From assembly GCF_002735695.1 (NCBI RefSeq), contig NZ_PDZH01000019.1, forward strand, positions 1-48,131: a DNA stretch of 48,131 nucleotides. The letters run 5' to 3'. Positions 26,288 to 35,149 of this stretch are shown here, one piece after another. The stretch is from Chitinimonas sp. BJB300 (GTDB taxonomy: Bacteria; Pseudomonadota; Gammaproteobacteria; Burkholderiales; Chitinimonadaceae). Numbering within the stretch: the stretch's first letter is position 1; each line of letters opens with the position of its first letter. The notes below the pieces were generated by a model that was not told the origin of the DNA, ran no database searches, and saw only the letters and a list, made by a program, of their open reading frames with translations. A program made the position numbers and the translations under genes.

Positions 26288-26590
26288 TTACTTTTTCTTA
26301 CCCTTCTTAGCGGCCTTTTCAGCCACCCGAGCCTTGAAGGTCGCACCCGGAGTGAACTTGGGCACAGTGGTAGCTGCAATCTTCAGCTTTTCGCCGGTGC
26401 GTGGGTTCTTGCCTTCACGGGCATTACGCGCCAGCGGTTTGAATGTGCCAAAGCCGACCAGCGTCACGCTGTCGCCATCGGAAACCGCCTGGGACACAGC
26501 TTCCAGGAAAGCGTCCAAGCAGTTACCAGCAGCGACCTTGCTCAGGTTGGCCTTTTCGGCGATGACATCAATCAGTTCACTCTTGTTCAT
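26288..26590 (-). CDS. hup: HU-family nucleoid-associated DNA-binding protein
   Basis: A 100-residue HU/IHF protein starting MNKSELIDVIAEKANLSK at ATG 26588-26590, with GAGGGGC upstream; five further residues in the longer frame are rejected. The DNA-binding arm contains FGTFKPLARNAREGKNPRTGE and the intercalating proline region. A lysine-rich tail (AAKKGKKK) extends beyond the usual 90-residue HU core. It bends and compacts DNA as a dimer. The homology clearly favours HU over IHF-alpha or IHF-beta, but which HU paralogue this is cannot be decided. Confidence 0.92.
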   Translation of the reverse strand: MNKSELIDVIAEKANLSKVAAGNCLDAFLEAVSQAVSDGDSVTLVGFGTFKPLARNAREGKNPRTGEKLKIAATTVPKFTPGATFKARVAEKAAKKGKKK

Positions 26591-27239
26591 TGGTATGCCC
26601 CTCAATCCTCAGATGGTTGAAAACGACCGCCTACACCCCAGGCCGATCGAGTGCCAAGTCTACTCGAAGCAAATACGGTCTGGCGACGCGCAAAAGTAAG
26701 TCATGCGGCATATTTGCACCATAAAGCGAGCGGTACAGCCGGGTCACTTACCCCCGTCACCAGGGCCTTGCAGCTTGCAAACAAGCCGACTGATGGCAGG
26801 GAGCGCGCTATCTATATAGCTTGCGTATTGGAGAATGGCAGCCAGCAATCAACACAATGTGCAAAATTAAATACGGCTTGCAAGCTGTTGCAGTGGGCAT
26901 CCACGCCTGAAATCGCGTGCAATACCCTATTCACATCATGCGGTTGCCATACGTACATACGCTCAAAAGCCCCACGGAAGCGGCTCTGAACCTCATACAG
27001 TGGTTTTCTCCAAAGCCGCACCGCCTTCCAATACCAAGCGCAACCTCATTACCCCACACGTAGTATCGGCACCACAAACAAGCGGATTGAATTTGAACGA
27101 AAAATTCGCCCAGCCCATCACCCAAATGGGCACGAAATGCGCTTTTAGCGCTGTCAAGCACCTACTGGTTATGAGCACGCGCCAAAAATGTCTAACGTAA
27201 CGAGGCAAAACGGAGACACCGCGATAGGCGCAAGTACAC
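26591..27239. other. 650-bp region upstream of HU with no supported gene
   Basis: Several short frames of 60-110 codons cross this region on both strands, but they overlap each other, have odd composition and show no recognisable protein features. It must contain the HU promoter. No tRNA cloverleaf, terminator or repeat is visible before the MITE at 27243. Confidence 0.5.
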
Positions 27240-27242
27240 TAA

Positions 27243-27382
27243 GAACCTGTCTAAAGTCTCGCGAGCTAGGGCAAGATAAGGCGGAAACAGTCGAGGAAGC
27301 GGAGTTTACGCGTGGTAAATGAGCATTCCGAGGGTGTTTTCAACGCCATATTGCCGACGCGCAGCAGACTTTAGACAGGTTC
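27243..27382 (+). mobile_element. MITE family A, copy 2 (140 bp), intact ends
   Basis: The best-preserved copy. Perfect 17-base terminal inverted repeats (GAACCTGTCTAAAGTCT inward from both ends) are flanked by a perfect 3-bp target duplication TAA (27240-27242 and 27383-27385). No coding frame. Same orientation as copy 1 and opposite to copy 3. Transposition would need a transposase supplied from elsewhere; a TNA duplication is typical of the IS1031 group of the IS5 family. Confidence 0.88.
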
Positions 27383-27391
27383 TAACGCCTG

Positions 27392-27730
27392 TTAAATGGG
27401 CAGATAAACCATTGGGTGTACAAGATGAGGACTGAGGATTGAAGCCTGCGGCAACATTTCCGGCCGATACACATAGCGCCAAGGCGGTTGATTATGCTTG
27501 AGCTTGTAGCTTATCCAGTACCCCCAGCAACGCGGGCAGGATGCGAGTATCGAAGTAACACAGTACCACTGCCATATTGTCGGGCAGCATGGCGTCGGTG
27601 CGCCGTTCCGCCACTTCACCCCGGAAGCTGCCCCGGTAATTGTCGGCACGGTGGATCAAATGCCCCAGGTTCAACTGGCTCTGGTGGCCTGCGTAGTAGC
27701 AACCTACCCCGCCCGGCGGCCTGCCATCAT
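27392..27730 (-). pseudogene. Decayed DUF4123-like gene (type VI secretion adaptor family), frameshifted
   Basis: Fragments in three phases on the minus strand appear to belong together. An ATG overlapping the upstream gene's stop begins MMAGRRAG and hits TAG in a G4 run. A second frame carries RTDAMLPDNMAVVLCYFD followed by TRILPALLGVLDKLQ, which resembles the RLPDG...RFYDPRVLPALL core of DUF4123 proteins. A third frame continues NQPPWRYVYRPEMLPQ. DUF4123 proteins load effectors onto VgrG spikes of type VI secretion systems. Only a C-terminal half is represented and no other T6SS gene is near, so it is probably debris. Family assignment is from pattern memory and is uncertain. Confidence 0.4.
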
Positions 27731-28017
27731 TTTTGTGGTTGTGACTGTGGTTGGGGTTGTTGGGGCAAACGCAGACAGTACTTGTCGTAGTTCTTTTCGA
27801 TCAGCTTTTCTTTGGCGTCCATCTTGTCCCGATCCCACGGTTTGATGCGACCACCGGATTTGCGCTTTTCAATAATCTTCAATTCATCGACATATTTGTC
27901 ACACCGGGTTTTTTCCTTACCTTCCAGGTGCTCGTACAGAATCGGTGAATACTTATCAGGCAACGCAGCCAAGACGGTGGAGGACAACAGTGCAAGTAGT
28001 ATCAGGCGACTCGGCAT
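27727..28017 (-). CDS. Small secreted protein of unknown function
   Basis: A 96-residue protein with a signal peptide (about 1-18; MPSRLILLALLSSTVLA), a lysine-rich charged middle (about 30-80) holding two cysteines, and a C-terminal proline/glutamine tail (PQQPQPQSQPQ). GGAGAG lies upstream of the ATG at 28015-28017. Its start overlaps the end of pabC by 16 bases, so it is probably co-transcribed, and its stop overlaps the start of a broken DUF4123-like frame. I do not recognise the family. Confidence 0.7.
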   Translation of the reverse strand: MPSRLILLALLSSTVLAALPDKYSPILYEHLEGKEKTRCDKYVDELKIIEKRKSGGRIKPWDRDKMDAKEKLIEKNYDKYCLRLPQQPQPQSQPQK

Positions 28018-28838
28018 AGGGTGCTCTCCAGAATTGATTGATTAACCACAGCAGCGTGCAAGCGCTGTGCAGTGGTGAAATTATGCCATTGGTGTGTACC
28101 ACATTGGGCGACTGGTACAACACCAGCCAGACTATTGCTCAATAACACCGCATCTGCCAGGGCCAATGCTTCAACCGTAAAAGGTTGTTGCAGTGTTGGT
28201 ATGCGCAACGTGACACTCGCTTCCAATACCAAATCACGCATCACGCCGGCGACACCACAATCTGCCAGCGGGTGGGTGTAGAGAATGCCGTCCTTCAGAA
28301 GATAGAGGTTGGTCATCACACCTTCCACCACCTCTGCACGGGCATTACTCATCAAGCCATCAAAAATAACCGTGTCGTCCCATTCACGCCGCGCCATCAC
28401 TTGGTCAAGCCGGTTCAGATGCTTAACACCGGCAAGGCCGGCCTGGATGCTGAGCAGCCAATCGCATAGCCGAACATGTACACCCACGGTGTGCAGATCA
28501 GCCGGATACGTCGGCAGCACACCAATCTGCACAATACGGGTTGGATTGGCATTCGGGTCGCAAGCGTAGCCCCTGGCGCTTAATCCACGACTGATCGTGA
28601 GCTTGACCGCGGCATTTTCCGGCGCAAGCTGGGCCAGATCCGCCAGCAATATTGACTCTGCCGGGCAGCGGATGCCCAATGCTACGCAGTCCGCAGCCAG
28701 CTTGGCGTAGTGGCGCGGCCAGGCCAGCAAGCGTCCGGCATCGCACTTCAACGTACGGAATACGCCATCCCCATAGGCAAAACCACGATCACGTACAGCG
28801 ATGTAATCGCCTGCTTGACCATTGACCAAGGTATTCAT
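28002..28838 (-). CDS. pabC: Aminodeoxychorismate lyase
   Basis: A 278-residue class IV PLP-dependent enzyme. The PLP lysine is in the GVKHLNRLDQVMAR segment (about residue 138), the motif characteristic of PabC and distinct from branched-chain aminotransferases. The N-terminal RGFAYGDGVFRT is also typical. It converts 4-amino-4-deoxychorismate to p-aminobenzoate and pyruvate for folate synthesis. The start overlaps the pabB stop (ATGA-type), indicating coupling with the preceding enzyme of the pathway. FolB, another folate enzyme, is encoded about 18 kb away. Confidence 0.92.
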   Translation of the reverse strand: MNTLVNGQAGDYIAVRDRGFAYGDGVFRTLKCDAGRLLAWPRHYAKLAADCVALGIRCPAESILLADLAQLAPENAAVKLTISRGLSARGYACDPNANPTRIVQIGVLPTYPADLHTVGVHVRLCDWLLSIQAGLAGVKHLNRLDQVMARREWDDTVIFDGLMSNARAEVVEGVMTNLYLLKDGILYTHPLADCGVAGVMRDLVLEASVTLRIPTLQQPFTVEALALADAVLLSNSLAGVVPVAQCGTHQWHNFTTAQRLHAAVVNQSILESTLCRVA

Positions 28839-30127
28839 AGACCCAAGGCCCTTAGAAGGCCGCGCGCTTTGGCGCGAGTTTCATTCAGTTCGCGCTCGGG
28901 GTCGCTGTCCGCCACAATGCCAGCGCCCGCACGGAAGTAAAGTGCATCGCCATCCTGCACGAAGGTTCGGATAAGGATATTGAGATCGAGCGAGCCATCG
29001 AGGTTGATATAGCCAAGGCTGCCGGTATATGCCCGGCGCGGCCGGTCTTCCAGCTCGCGGATAATCTGCATGCAGCGCACCTTGGGGCAGCCGGTAATCG
29101 TGCCGCCAGGGAACAAGGCACGCACCACCTCGGCCACATTCTGCCCGGCCCGTATATCGCAACTGACGGTTGATTCGAGGTGATGCACATAGGTATAACT
29201 GGTCACCTCCATCAAGGCATCCACCTGTACCGTACCGGGGATGGCAAGCCGGCCCAGGTCATTGCGCTCCAGATCAATCAGCATGATGTGCTCGGCGCGC
29301 TCCTTCTTGGATGCTATCAGCCGGGCTTTCTGCGCTTCATCTTCCACCGGGTCGACTGAGCGTGGATGGGTCCCTGCAATGGGCCGGGTTTCCACATGGC
29401 CGTGCCGGTCTATCTTTACCAACCGCTCGGGTGAAGAACTGACAAGGGCCTGGCCATTACCCAGGTCCACATAAGCCGAGAATGGTGCAGGGTTGGCATG
29501 ACGCAGCTGGGCGAAAAGGTCGAGCGGGCCAGCATCGTGCGCCAGCTTGGCATCCCACCCGCGCGAGAGATTGACCTGAAAAACATCGCCATCATAGATA
29601 TAGTCCTTGCAGCGATGCGTTCCCTGCAAAAAGGCGGTCGGCTCGTCTTCACTCAGGCTTTCCAGCACGATAGGTTTGGATATAAACACAGGTGGCTTAG
29701 CCAGCAATACGCGCAATCGCTTCAGCTGCGCGGCACTTTCCGCTACGAGTTCAGTCTGGCCGGTATGGCGGTTATGTAAGATGGCCGCAGGGATACGCGC
29801 AAGCAACCCCAGCGGAAAACCGGCATCCTTTCTTGCCGGCACTGTGTGCTCCAACGTCTCCAACCATTCATACCCCAGGTAGGTGAACCACCCGCCGGTA
29901 AAAGGCAAGCCAGTGGATTCAAGCTTAGGCGCTACCGAAATTTTTGTAAGATCGGCAAAGAGCGCGGCCCCTTCATCCGCCCCATATAAACGGACGGACT
30001 CCGGTAGCGCAAACAGAATGTCCCAGCCGGTATCGCCCGCCGACTGAAGCAGGTAGGGAAACTCAGCCGGGTAGGCTGCTGCCAGCGCCAGAAGATCGGG
30101 CGGCTGAGCAAGTGATAGGGTGGGCAT
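28835..30127 (-). CDS. pabB: Aminodeoxychorismate synthase component I
   Basis: A 430-residue chorismate-binding enzyme. The C-terminal catalytic domain shows YIYDGDVFQVNLSR, the IAGTHPR motif, and FPGGTITGCPKVRCMQII. It aminates chorismate to aminodeoxychorismate using ammonia from a PabA glutaminase, which is not encoded in this window. The start is set at ATG 30125-30127 because a terminator hairpin for fabF (30148-30173) lies directly upstream; a longer frame would run through it. No fused PabC domain is present, since pabC is a separate overlapping gene. Confidence 0.9.
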   Translation of the reverse strand: MPTLSLAQPPDLLALAAAYPAEFPYLLQSAGDTGWDILFALPESVRLYGADEGAALFADLTKISVAPKLESTGLPFTGGWFTYLGYEWLETLEHTVPARKDAGFPLGLLARIPAAILHNRHTGQTELVAESAAQLKRLRVLLAKPPVFISKPIVLESLSEDEPTAFLQGTHRCKDYIYDGDVFQVNLSRGWDAKLAHDAGPLDLFAQLRHANPAPFSAYVDLGNGQALVSSSPERLVKIDRHGHVETRPIAGTHPRSVDPVEDEAQKARLIASKKERAEHIMLIDLERNDLGRLAIPGTVQVDALMEVTSYTYVHHLESTVSCDIRAGQNVAEVVRALFPGGTITGCPKVRCMQIIRELEDRPRRAYTGSLGYINLDGSLDLNILIRTFVQDGDALYFRAGAGIVADSDPERELNETRAKARGLLRALGL

Positions 30128-30147
30128 CGAAACACCATCAAAACAAA

Positions 30148-30173
30148 ACGCCGCGCAGTCTCCCGCGCGGCGT
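30148..30173 (-). terminator. Rho-independent terminator after fabF
   Basis: ACGCCGCGC pairs with GCGCGGCGT around an eight-base loop, and on the minus strand it is followed by TTTGTTTT. It lies between fabF (ends 30208) and the pabB start (30127), so it should at least partly separate folate genes from the fatty acid genes. Confidence 0.8.
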
Positions 30174-30207
30174 GATGATTGGCAAGAGCCGTCAATCTGA
30201 GTTTTTA

Positions 30208-31455
30208 TCAAATCCGCTTGAAAACCAGCGTGCCATTGGTGCCACCAAACCCAAATGAATTCGAGATAGCCACCCGGATCGGCATGTCGCGCGCTTCATT
30301 TGCTACGTAATCGAGGTCGCACCCACCTTCGATATCCTGCTCAAACAGGTTGATCGTCGGTGGACTCTTTTGATGATGCAGCGCCAATGCCGAATAAACC
30401 GCCTCTACGCCGCCAGCGCCACCCAATAAGTGGCCTGTCATCGACTTGGTCGAATTCACCACCAGCTTTTTGGCGTGGTCACCAAAGGCGCGCTTCACCG
30501 CCATGGTCTCGGCCGCATCACCCAAGGGCGTGGACGTACCATGGGCATTGATATAGTCGACTTCATCTGCATTGACTTTGGCATCGCGCAGGGCATTCAG
30601 CATGCCACGCGATGCGCCTTCACCGTCTTCACACGGTGCGGTCATATGGTAGGCATCGCTACTCATACCAAACCCGGCAAGCTCTGCGTAGATCGTCGCA
30701 CCACGCGCTTTTGCATGCTCGTACTCTTCCAACACCAGTACGCCGGCGCCTTCGCCCATCACAAAACCATCGCGCCCTTTGTCCCACGGGCGGCTGGCGG
30801 TGGTCGGGTCGTCATTACGCGTCGACAACGCCTTCATGGCAGCAAAACCACCAATGCCGAGCCGCGCAATCGCACACTCTGCGCCACCGGCCACCATGAC
30901 GTCCGCATCGCCGTACTGAATCGTGCGGGCAGCATCACCAATACAATGGGCACCTGTGGTACAGGCTGACACGATGCCATAGCTGGGCCCTTGGTATCCT
31001 TTCATGATCGACACGTGGCCGGCGATCATATTGATAAGGGAACCAGGAATAAAGAACGGCCCGATCTTGCGTGGGCCGCCCTCAACGAGGGCAACACCCG
31101 TATTTTCAATCAGGGGCAAGCCACCGATACCCGAGCCGATGTTCATACCCACGCGGGTCTTATCCAGCCCTGCAACGTCATCAAGGCCGGCATCTGCAAT
31201 CGCTTGAAGCGCTGCGACAATGCCATAGTGGATAAACACATCCATGCGTCGTGCATCTTTGGGGCTGATGTATTGGGTGGGATCAAACTCCTTCACTTCA
31301 CCGGCAATCGTGCAGGCAAGGTCGGAAGCATCGAAACGGGTAATCGTGCCAATACCGGACTTACCGGCCAATAGATTGGCCCACCCTGTGGCGACATCGT
31401 TACCGACCGGCGAGACATGGCCCAGGCCGGTGACGACAACTCTGCGTTTGGACAT
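30208..31455 (-). CDS. fabF: 3-oxoacyl-[acyl-carrier-protein] synthase II
   Basis: A 415-residue condensing enzyme. The catalytic cysteine is C165 (VSACTTGAH), with the two histidines in [11 protein letters not shown] and [12 protein letters not shown], the Cys-His-His triad of KAS I/II. Length and the [18 protein letters not shown] start fit FabF. It extends acyl-ACP with malonyl-ACP and controls the unsaturated chain balance. It directly follows acpP as in most proteobacteria, and its transcript ends at a strong hairpin. Confidence 0.95.
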   Translation of the reverse strand: MSKRRVVVTGLGHVSPVGNDVATGWANLLAGKSGIGTITRFDASDLACTIAGEVKEFDPTQYISPKDARRMDVFIHYGIVAALQAIADAGLDDVAGLDKTRVGMNIGSGIGGLPLIENTGVALVEGGPRKIGPFFIPGSLINMIAGHVSIMKGYQGPSYGIVSACTTGAHCIGDAARTIQYGDADVMVAGGAECAIARLGIGGFAAMKALSTRNDDPTTASRPWDKGRDGFVMGEGAGVLVLEEYEHAKARGATIYAELAGFGMSSDAYHMTAPCEDGEGASRGMLNALRDAKVNADEVDYINAHGTSTPLGDAAETMAVKRAFGDHAKKLVVNSTKSMTGHLLGGAGGVEAVYSALALHHQKSPPTINLFEQDIEGGCDLDYVANEARDMPIRVAISNSFGFGGTNGTLVFKRI

Positions 31456-31563
31456 GAAAGTCTTCCTTCTGTAACAAGGTCACGCCTGCCAGCATACGAC
31501 AGGTTAGTGACCATGTAGCGATCTCAAACTAGCAACCGCTCAAATCAAATGACACATACAACG

Positions 31564-31596
31564 AGACCCCTGCGCGATGAATTCGTGCAGGGGTCT
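31564..31596. terminator. Hairpin between acpP and fabF
   Basis: AGACCCCTGC and GCAGGGGTCT form a perfect ten-base stem with a 13-base loop, 57 bases after the acpP stop. On the minus strand the following bases (CGTTGTATG) are only weakly T-rich. It may act as a partial terminator that lets acpP be made in excess over fabF. Confidence 0.6.
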
Positions 31597-31652
31597 TGAC
31601 TGGTTCAGCAGGCATGCACCCTCACAGGGCATGCTGTATTTACCATATGGAC

Positions 31653-31892
31653 TTACTTGCCCAGGTGAGCCTTAACGTAGTCAACGGCCTGTTGAACGTT
31701 AGTGATCTTTTCGGCTTCTTCGTCCGGAATTTCGCACTCAAATTCTTCTTCGAGGGCCATCACGAGTTCAACGGTGTCGAGAGAGTCGGCACCGAGGTCT
31801 TCAACGAAGGACGAGTCGATCTTGATATCGGCTTCGTTGACGCCCAATTGCTCGGCGACGATCTTCTTCACGCGTTGTTCGATATTTTCCAT
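31653..31892 (-). CDS. acpP: Acyl carrier protein
   Basis: A 79-residue acidic acyl carrier protein. The phosphopantetheine attachment serine is S37 in [18 protein letters not shown], exactly the family position. The start is the ATG at 31890-31892 ([10 protein letters not shown]); four further upstream residues are rejected. It carries growing acyl chains for FabD, FabH, FabG, FabF and PlsX, all encoded beside it. A candidate promoter upstream and a hairpin downstream suggest separate high-level expression. Confidence 0.97.
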   Translation of the reverse strand: MENIEQRVKKIVAEQLGVNEADIKIDSSFVEDLGADSLDTVELVMALEEEFECEIPDEEAEKITNVQQAVDYVKAHLGK

Positions 31893-31936
31893 TCTTGAAC
31901 CCAAGCCTTTCGTGTTGGATGGTCAAAAGCGCCCGC

Positions 31937-31966
31937 ATTCTAACAAAAAACACGGCACGCAAGTAA
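31937..31966 (-). promoter_or_regulatory. Candidate acpP promoter
   Basis: On the minus strand, TTACTT (31966-31961) and TAGAAT (31942-31937) are separated by 18 bases in the fabG-acpP gap, about 45 bases before the acpP start. A dedicated acpP promoter within fab clusters is usual. Confidence 0.45.
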
Positions 31967-31983
31967 AAGCGCTAAAAAATCAA

Positions 31984-32727
31984 TTAATTCATGTACATAC
32001 CGCCGTTTACATGAAGGGTATTCCCCGTCACGTAAGCGGCTTTTTCACCAGCCAGGAAGGTAACCGCATCTGCGATCTCTTCCGGCCGACCCAGCCGTTC
32101 CAACGGAATCTGGGCTAGCAACTTCTGCTTGTAATCCTCTGCCAGCAGGGCCGTCATATCAGTATCGATAAAGCCAGGTGCGACGCAGTTGACCGTGATA
32201 TTACGGCTGCCAACCTCTCGGGCGAGCGACTTCGTAAAGCCCATCATGCCAGCCTTGGCTGCTGCGTAGTTAGTCTGCCCTGCAGAGCCAGAGGCACCGA
32301 CCACTGATGCGATGCTGATAATACGGCCCCAACGGGCTTTCATCATGCCCCGCAGCACCGCCTTTGACAGACGATAGACCGAACGCAGATTGGTATCCAT
32401 CACGGCATCCCAATCATCCTCTTTCATACGCATCAAAAGTTGGTCACGGGTTATTCCGGCATTGTTGACCAACACAGCCACCGGGCCATGCGCCTTCTCA
32501 ATTTGCGCCAATGCAGCTTCGACGGCAGCAGGCTCATTCACATTCAGCGCCAGCCCCATTCCCTGGATCCTGGCTTGTTGCAAATACGCCCCAATGGCAG
32601 CAGCGCCGCTTTCACTGGTCGCCGTACCCACCACGATAGCGCCTTCGCGCCCCAGTGCTTCTGCAATCGCCCGTCCAATACCGCGCGATGCGCCGGTAAC
32701 CAGGGCAAGCTTGCCTTGCAAAGACAT
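31984..32727 (-). CDS. fabG: 3-oxoacyl-[acyl-carrier-protein] reductase
   Basis: A 247-residue short-chain dehydrogenase. The NADPH-binding TGASRGIG is at 11-18, and the catalytic residues are S141, Y154 and K158 (IASVVGASGSAGQTNYAAAK). The C-terminus AAYVTGNTLHVNGGMYMN is typical of FabG. It reduces 3-oxoacyl-ACP in each elongation cycle. It sits between an unknown small membrane protein and acpP. Confidence 0.96.
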   Translation of the reverse strand: MSLQGKLALVTGASRGIGRAIAEALGREGAIVVGTATSESGAAAIGAYLQQARIQGMGLALNVNEPAAVEAALAQIEKAHGPVAVLVNNAGITRDQLLMRMKEDDWDAVMDTNLRSVYRLSKAVLRGMMKARWGRIISIASVVGASGSAGQTNYAAAKAGMMGFTKSLAREVGSRNITVNCVAPGFIDTDMTALLAEDYKQKLLAQIPLERLGRPEEIADAVTFLAGEKAAYVTGNTLHVNGGMYMN

Positions 32728-32751
32728 AAGGTACTTCTCCTTTTACTTGGA

Positions 32752-33027
32752 TCAGGCGGCAAAGCGCCAGATCATGGAAGCCAACCAGAGGCCAATACCA
32801 GCCATCTGCAATTTTAGGGATAAGCCAACTACGCGTGGGTCATGAGCGTACCAGTACTGCAGCAGCTTACCCACGGCGTATAACGCAAAGCCGGCGCCAG
32901 CGGCCAACGCCGAAGCTTGGCCGGTCTCCAACCCCTCACTGATCCGCAACAATGCGAGCACCAGCGCAACCGGAATAAACAACCGGTCCATCCAAGGCAT
33001 ACGCCCAAATACTTCCAATAATTTCAT
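32752..33027 (-). CDS. Small membrane protein within the fab cluster, unknown function
   Basis: A 91-residue hydrophobic protein with about three helices (near residues 15-27, 38-55 and 70-88) and a LLQYWYAHDPRVVGLSL connector. Its start overlaps the fabD stop by four bases (ATGA), and fabG begins 24 bases after its stop, so it belongs to the fatty acid operon. I do not recognise the family. A role in membrane lipid synthesis is suggested only by position. Confidence 0.75.
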   Translation of the reverse strand: MKLLEVFGRMPWMDRLFIPVALVLALLRISEGLETGQASALAAGAGFALYAVGKLLQYWYAHDPRVVGLSLKLQMAGIGLWLASMIWRFAA

Positions 33028-33953
33028 TGCAACGTTGCCTTGAGCGACTCAAATTCAGCGGGGTCAGTCAAAGCAAAAGACTGCATGCCATCAACAATGC
33101 GCTTATTCAATCCAGCCAATACTTTGCCAGGTCCGCATTCAGCCACCACGGTTACACCATCTGCCTGTAGCTGTTGAATGGTTTCCACCCAACGCACCGG
33201 GCTGAATAGCTGGCGCGCAAGCGCATCCCTGATTTGGGACGGATGGGTATAGGCTGCAACGTCCGCATTGTGCAACACGGGTATCAAGGGCGACTTGATG
33301 TCGATCTCGGCCAAGGCTGCCGCCAATTTTACGGCAGCAGGCTTCATCAATGTGCAATGCGAAGGTACCGATACCGGCAGCGGCATCGCCCGCTTCGCGC
33401 CGACAGCTTTACACAATACACAAGCTCGTTCCACTGCAGCTTTGCTGCCTGCAATCACCACTTGACCGGGTGAATTGAAATTCACCGCCTCAACCACTTC
33501 GCCTTGGCCCGCTTCAGCACAGGCAGCACGAATTGCGTCGTCATCCAATCCCAGAATGGCAGCCATCCCCCCCTGCCCTGCCGGTACAGCTTCCTGCATG
33601 GCTTCAGCACGTAGGCGCACCAGTTTGAGGGCATCGGTAAATGCCAACGCGCCGGACGCCACCAACGCGGCATACTCGCCCAGGCTATGGCCAGCAAGAA
33701 AAACCGGTTGCTCACCGCCACCCGCCAACCAAGCCCGGTAAGTGGCGACACCCGCCACCAGCATCGCCGGCTGGGTATTCACGGTAGCGTCAAGCACCTC
33801 CTTGGGGCCAGTAGCCATCAAGGCAGCCAAGTCAAAACCAAGCGCCGCATTTGCCTCTTCGAGGGTATCGCGCACCACCGACAGGTCGGCAAAAGCATTG
33901 AGCATACCGAGCGCTTGGGAACCTTGACCTGGAAACACAAAAGCAAGCGACAT
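33024..33953 (-). CDS. fabD: Malonyl-CoA:ACP transacylase
   Basis: A 309-residue acyltransferase. The nucleophile is S90 in LAGHSLGEYAAL; the FVFPGQGSQ N-terminus and the VPSHCTLMKPA histidine motif are characteristic. It loads malonyl groups onto acyl carrier protein. It lies between fabH and the unknown membrane protein, with which it overlaps by four bases. Confidence 0.96.
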   Translation of the reverse strand: MSLAFVFPGQGSQALGMLNAFADLSVVRDTLEEANAALGFDLAALMATGPKEVLDATVNTQPAMLVAGVATYRAWLAGGGEQPVFLAGHSLGEYAALVASGALAFTDALKLVRLRAEAMQEAVPAGQGGMAAILGLDDDAIRAACAEAGQGEVVEAVNFNSPGQVVIAGSKAAVERACVLCKAVGAKRAMPLPVSVPSHCTLMKPAAVKLAAALAEIDIKSPLIPVLHNADVAAYTHPSQIRDALARQLFSPVRWVETIQQLQADGVTVVAECGPGKVLAGLNKRIVDGMQSFALTDPAEFESLKATLQ

Positions 33954-34096
33954 AAAAACTCCACCGTATTACCAACAAACTCGCCAATATCCAGCAAACT
34001 GTAGGCAAAATTTCTAGCTGAAAAATTCAAGCGGCCGCGATATTAACCGGCCAAGAGGAGAAGCACCACCAAGCGGGCGCTTGTTCAGATTGATCA

Positions 34097-35068
34097 TTAC
34101 CAACGCATGAGGGCCGAACCCCAGGCAAATCCACCACCTATCCCCTCCAGCATGATCAATTCACCCCGTTTGAATTTCCCTTCACGCGCAGCCACATCCA
34201 ACGCCAGAGGAATGGATGCCGCCGAAGTATTGCCATGTCGGGCAAGCGTCACTACAACCTTGTCCATGTTCAGGCCCAAATGACGAGCAGTCGATTCGAT
34301 AATGCGGATGTTGGCTTGATGGGGCACCAACCAGTCGAGGTCAGACTGTTTGAGCCCGGCCGCTGCCAATGTTTCAGATGCCAACTCCGCCAGCGCCTTA
34401 ACTGCAAACTTGAAAACCGCCGGGCCATCCATATGCAAAAAAGGCTTACCTTGCACATCACCATGCATGATGCTCGCCGGCGTAGTAAGGATGTCGCGAT
34501 AACGACCATCCGCCTTAAGCTTGGTAACCAGAATGCCCGGCTCCTCTGAAGCCTTCAGTACCACGGCACCCGCGCCATCGCCAAACAAGACACAAGTAGC
34601 GCGATCATCCCAATCAAGAATCCGCGAAAAAACTTCTGCCCCCACCACCAAGGCTGTCTTGGCCATACCACCACGGACAAATTGATCGGCCGTCGCCAAC
34701 GCATAAGCAAATCCGGCACAGACCGCTTGCACGTCAAAAGCCGGAAAACCATGCACACCCAACTTGTCTTGCAAAATACAAGCAGTGCTGGGGAAAACCA
34801 CATCGGGTGTGGTTGTCGCAACAATAATTAGGTCAATTTCTGTAGCAGCAACGCTGGCTGACGCCAACGCCGCCAAGCTGGCCTTCAGCGCCAAATCACT
34901 GGTCAGCTCATCGACAGCAGCAATACGTCGTTCATGAATACCCGTACGAGTCACGATCCACTCATCACTGGTATCTACCTGCTGTGCCAACTCGGTATTT
35001 CCCAGCACGCGTTCAGGCAGATAACTACCCGTACCAGCGATGCGGGAATACATTTGGGGGCGGCTCAT
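34097..35068 (-). CDS. fabH: 3-oxoacyl-[acyl-carrier-protein] synthase III
   Basis: A 323-residue condensing enzyme that starts fatty acid synthesis from acetyl-CoA and malonyl-ACP. The catalytic residues are C117 (VQAVCAGF), the histidine in VPHQANIRI and the asparagine in [11 protein letters not shown]. The start is ATG 35066-35068, preceded by GGAG; nineteen extra residues of the longer frame are rejected. It lies 81 bases after plsX and before fabD. Confidence 0.95.
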   Translation of the reverse strand: MSRPQMYSRIAGTGSYLPERVLGNTELAQQVDTSDEWIVTRTGIHERRIAAVDELTSDLALKASLAALASASVAATEIDLIIVATTTPDVVFPSTACILQDKLGVHGFPAFDVQAVCAGFAYALATADQFVRGGMAKTALVVGAEVFSRILDWDDRATCVLFGDGAGAVVLKASEEPGILVTKLKADGRYRDILTTPASIMHGDVQGKPFLHMDGPAVFKFAVKALAELASETLAAAGLKQSDLDWLVPHQANIRIIESTARHLGLNMDKVVVTLARHGNTSAASIPLALDVAAREGKFKRGELIMLEGIGGGFAWGSALMRW

Positions 35069-35149
35069 ATTGAAAAACTCCATCAGCAACCAGGCGGTTG
35101 CACCTAGCTTGGGAATAGCCGGCACACTCGTCGGTGCGCCAGTCGATTA

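Noticed and set aside
26651-27208. Several 60-112-codon frames on both strands upstream of the HU gene
   Set aside because: They overlap each other, lack ribosome sites and show no motif; the region is better treated as non-coding.
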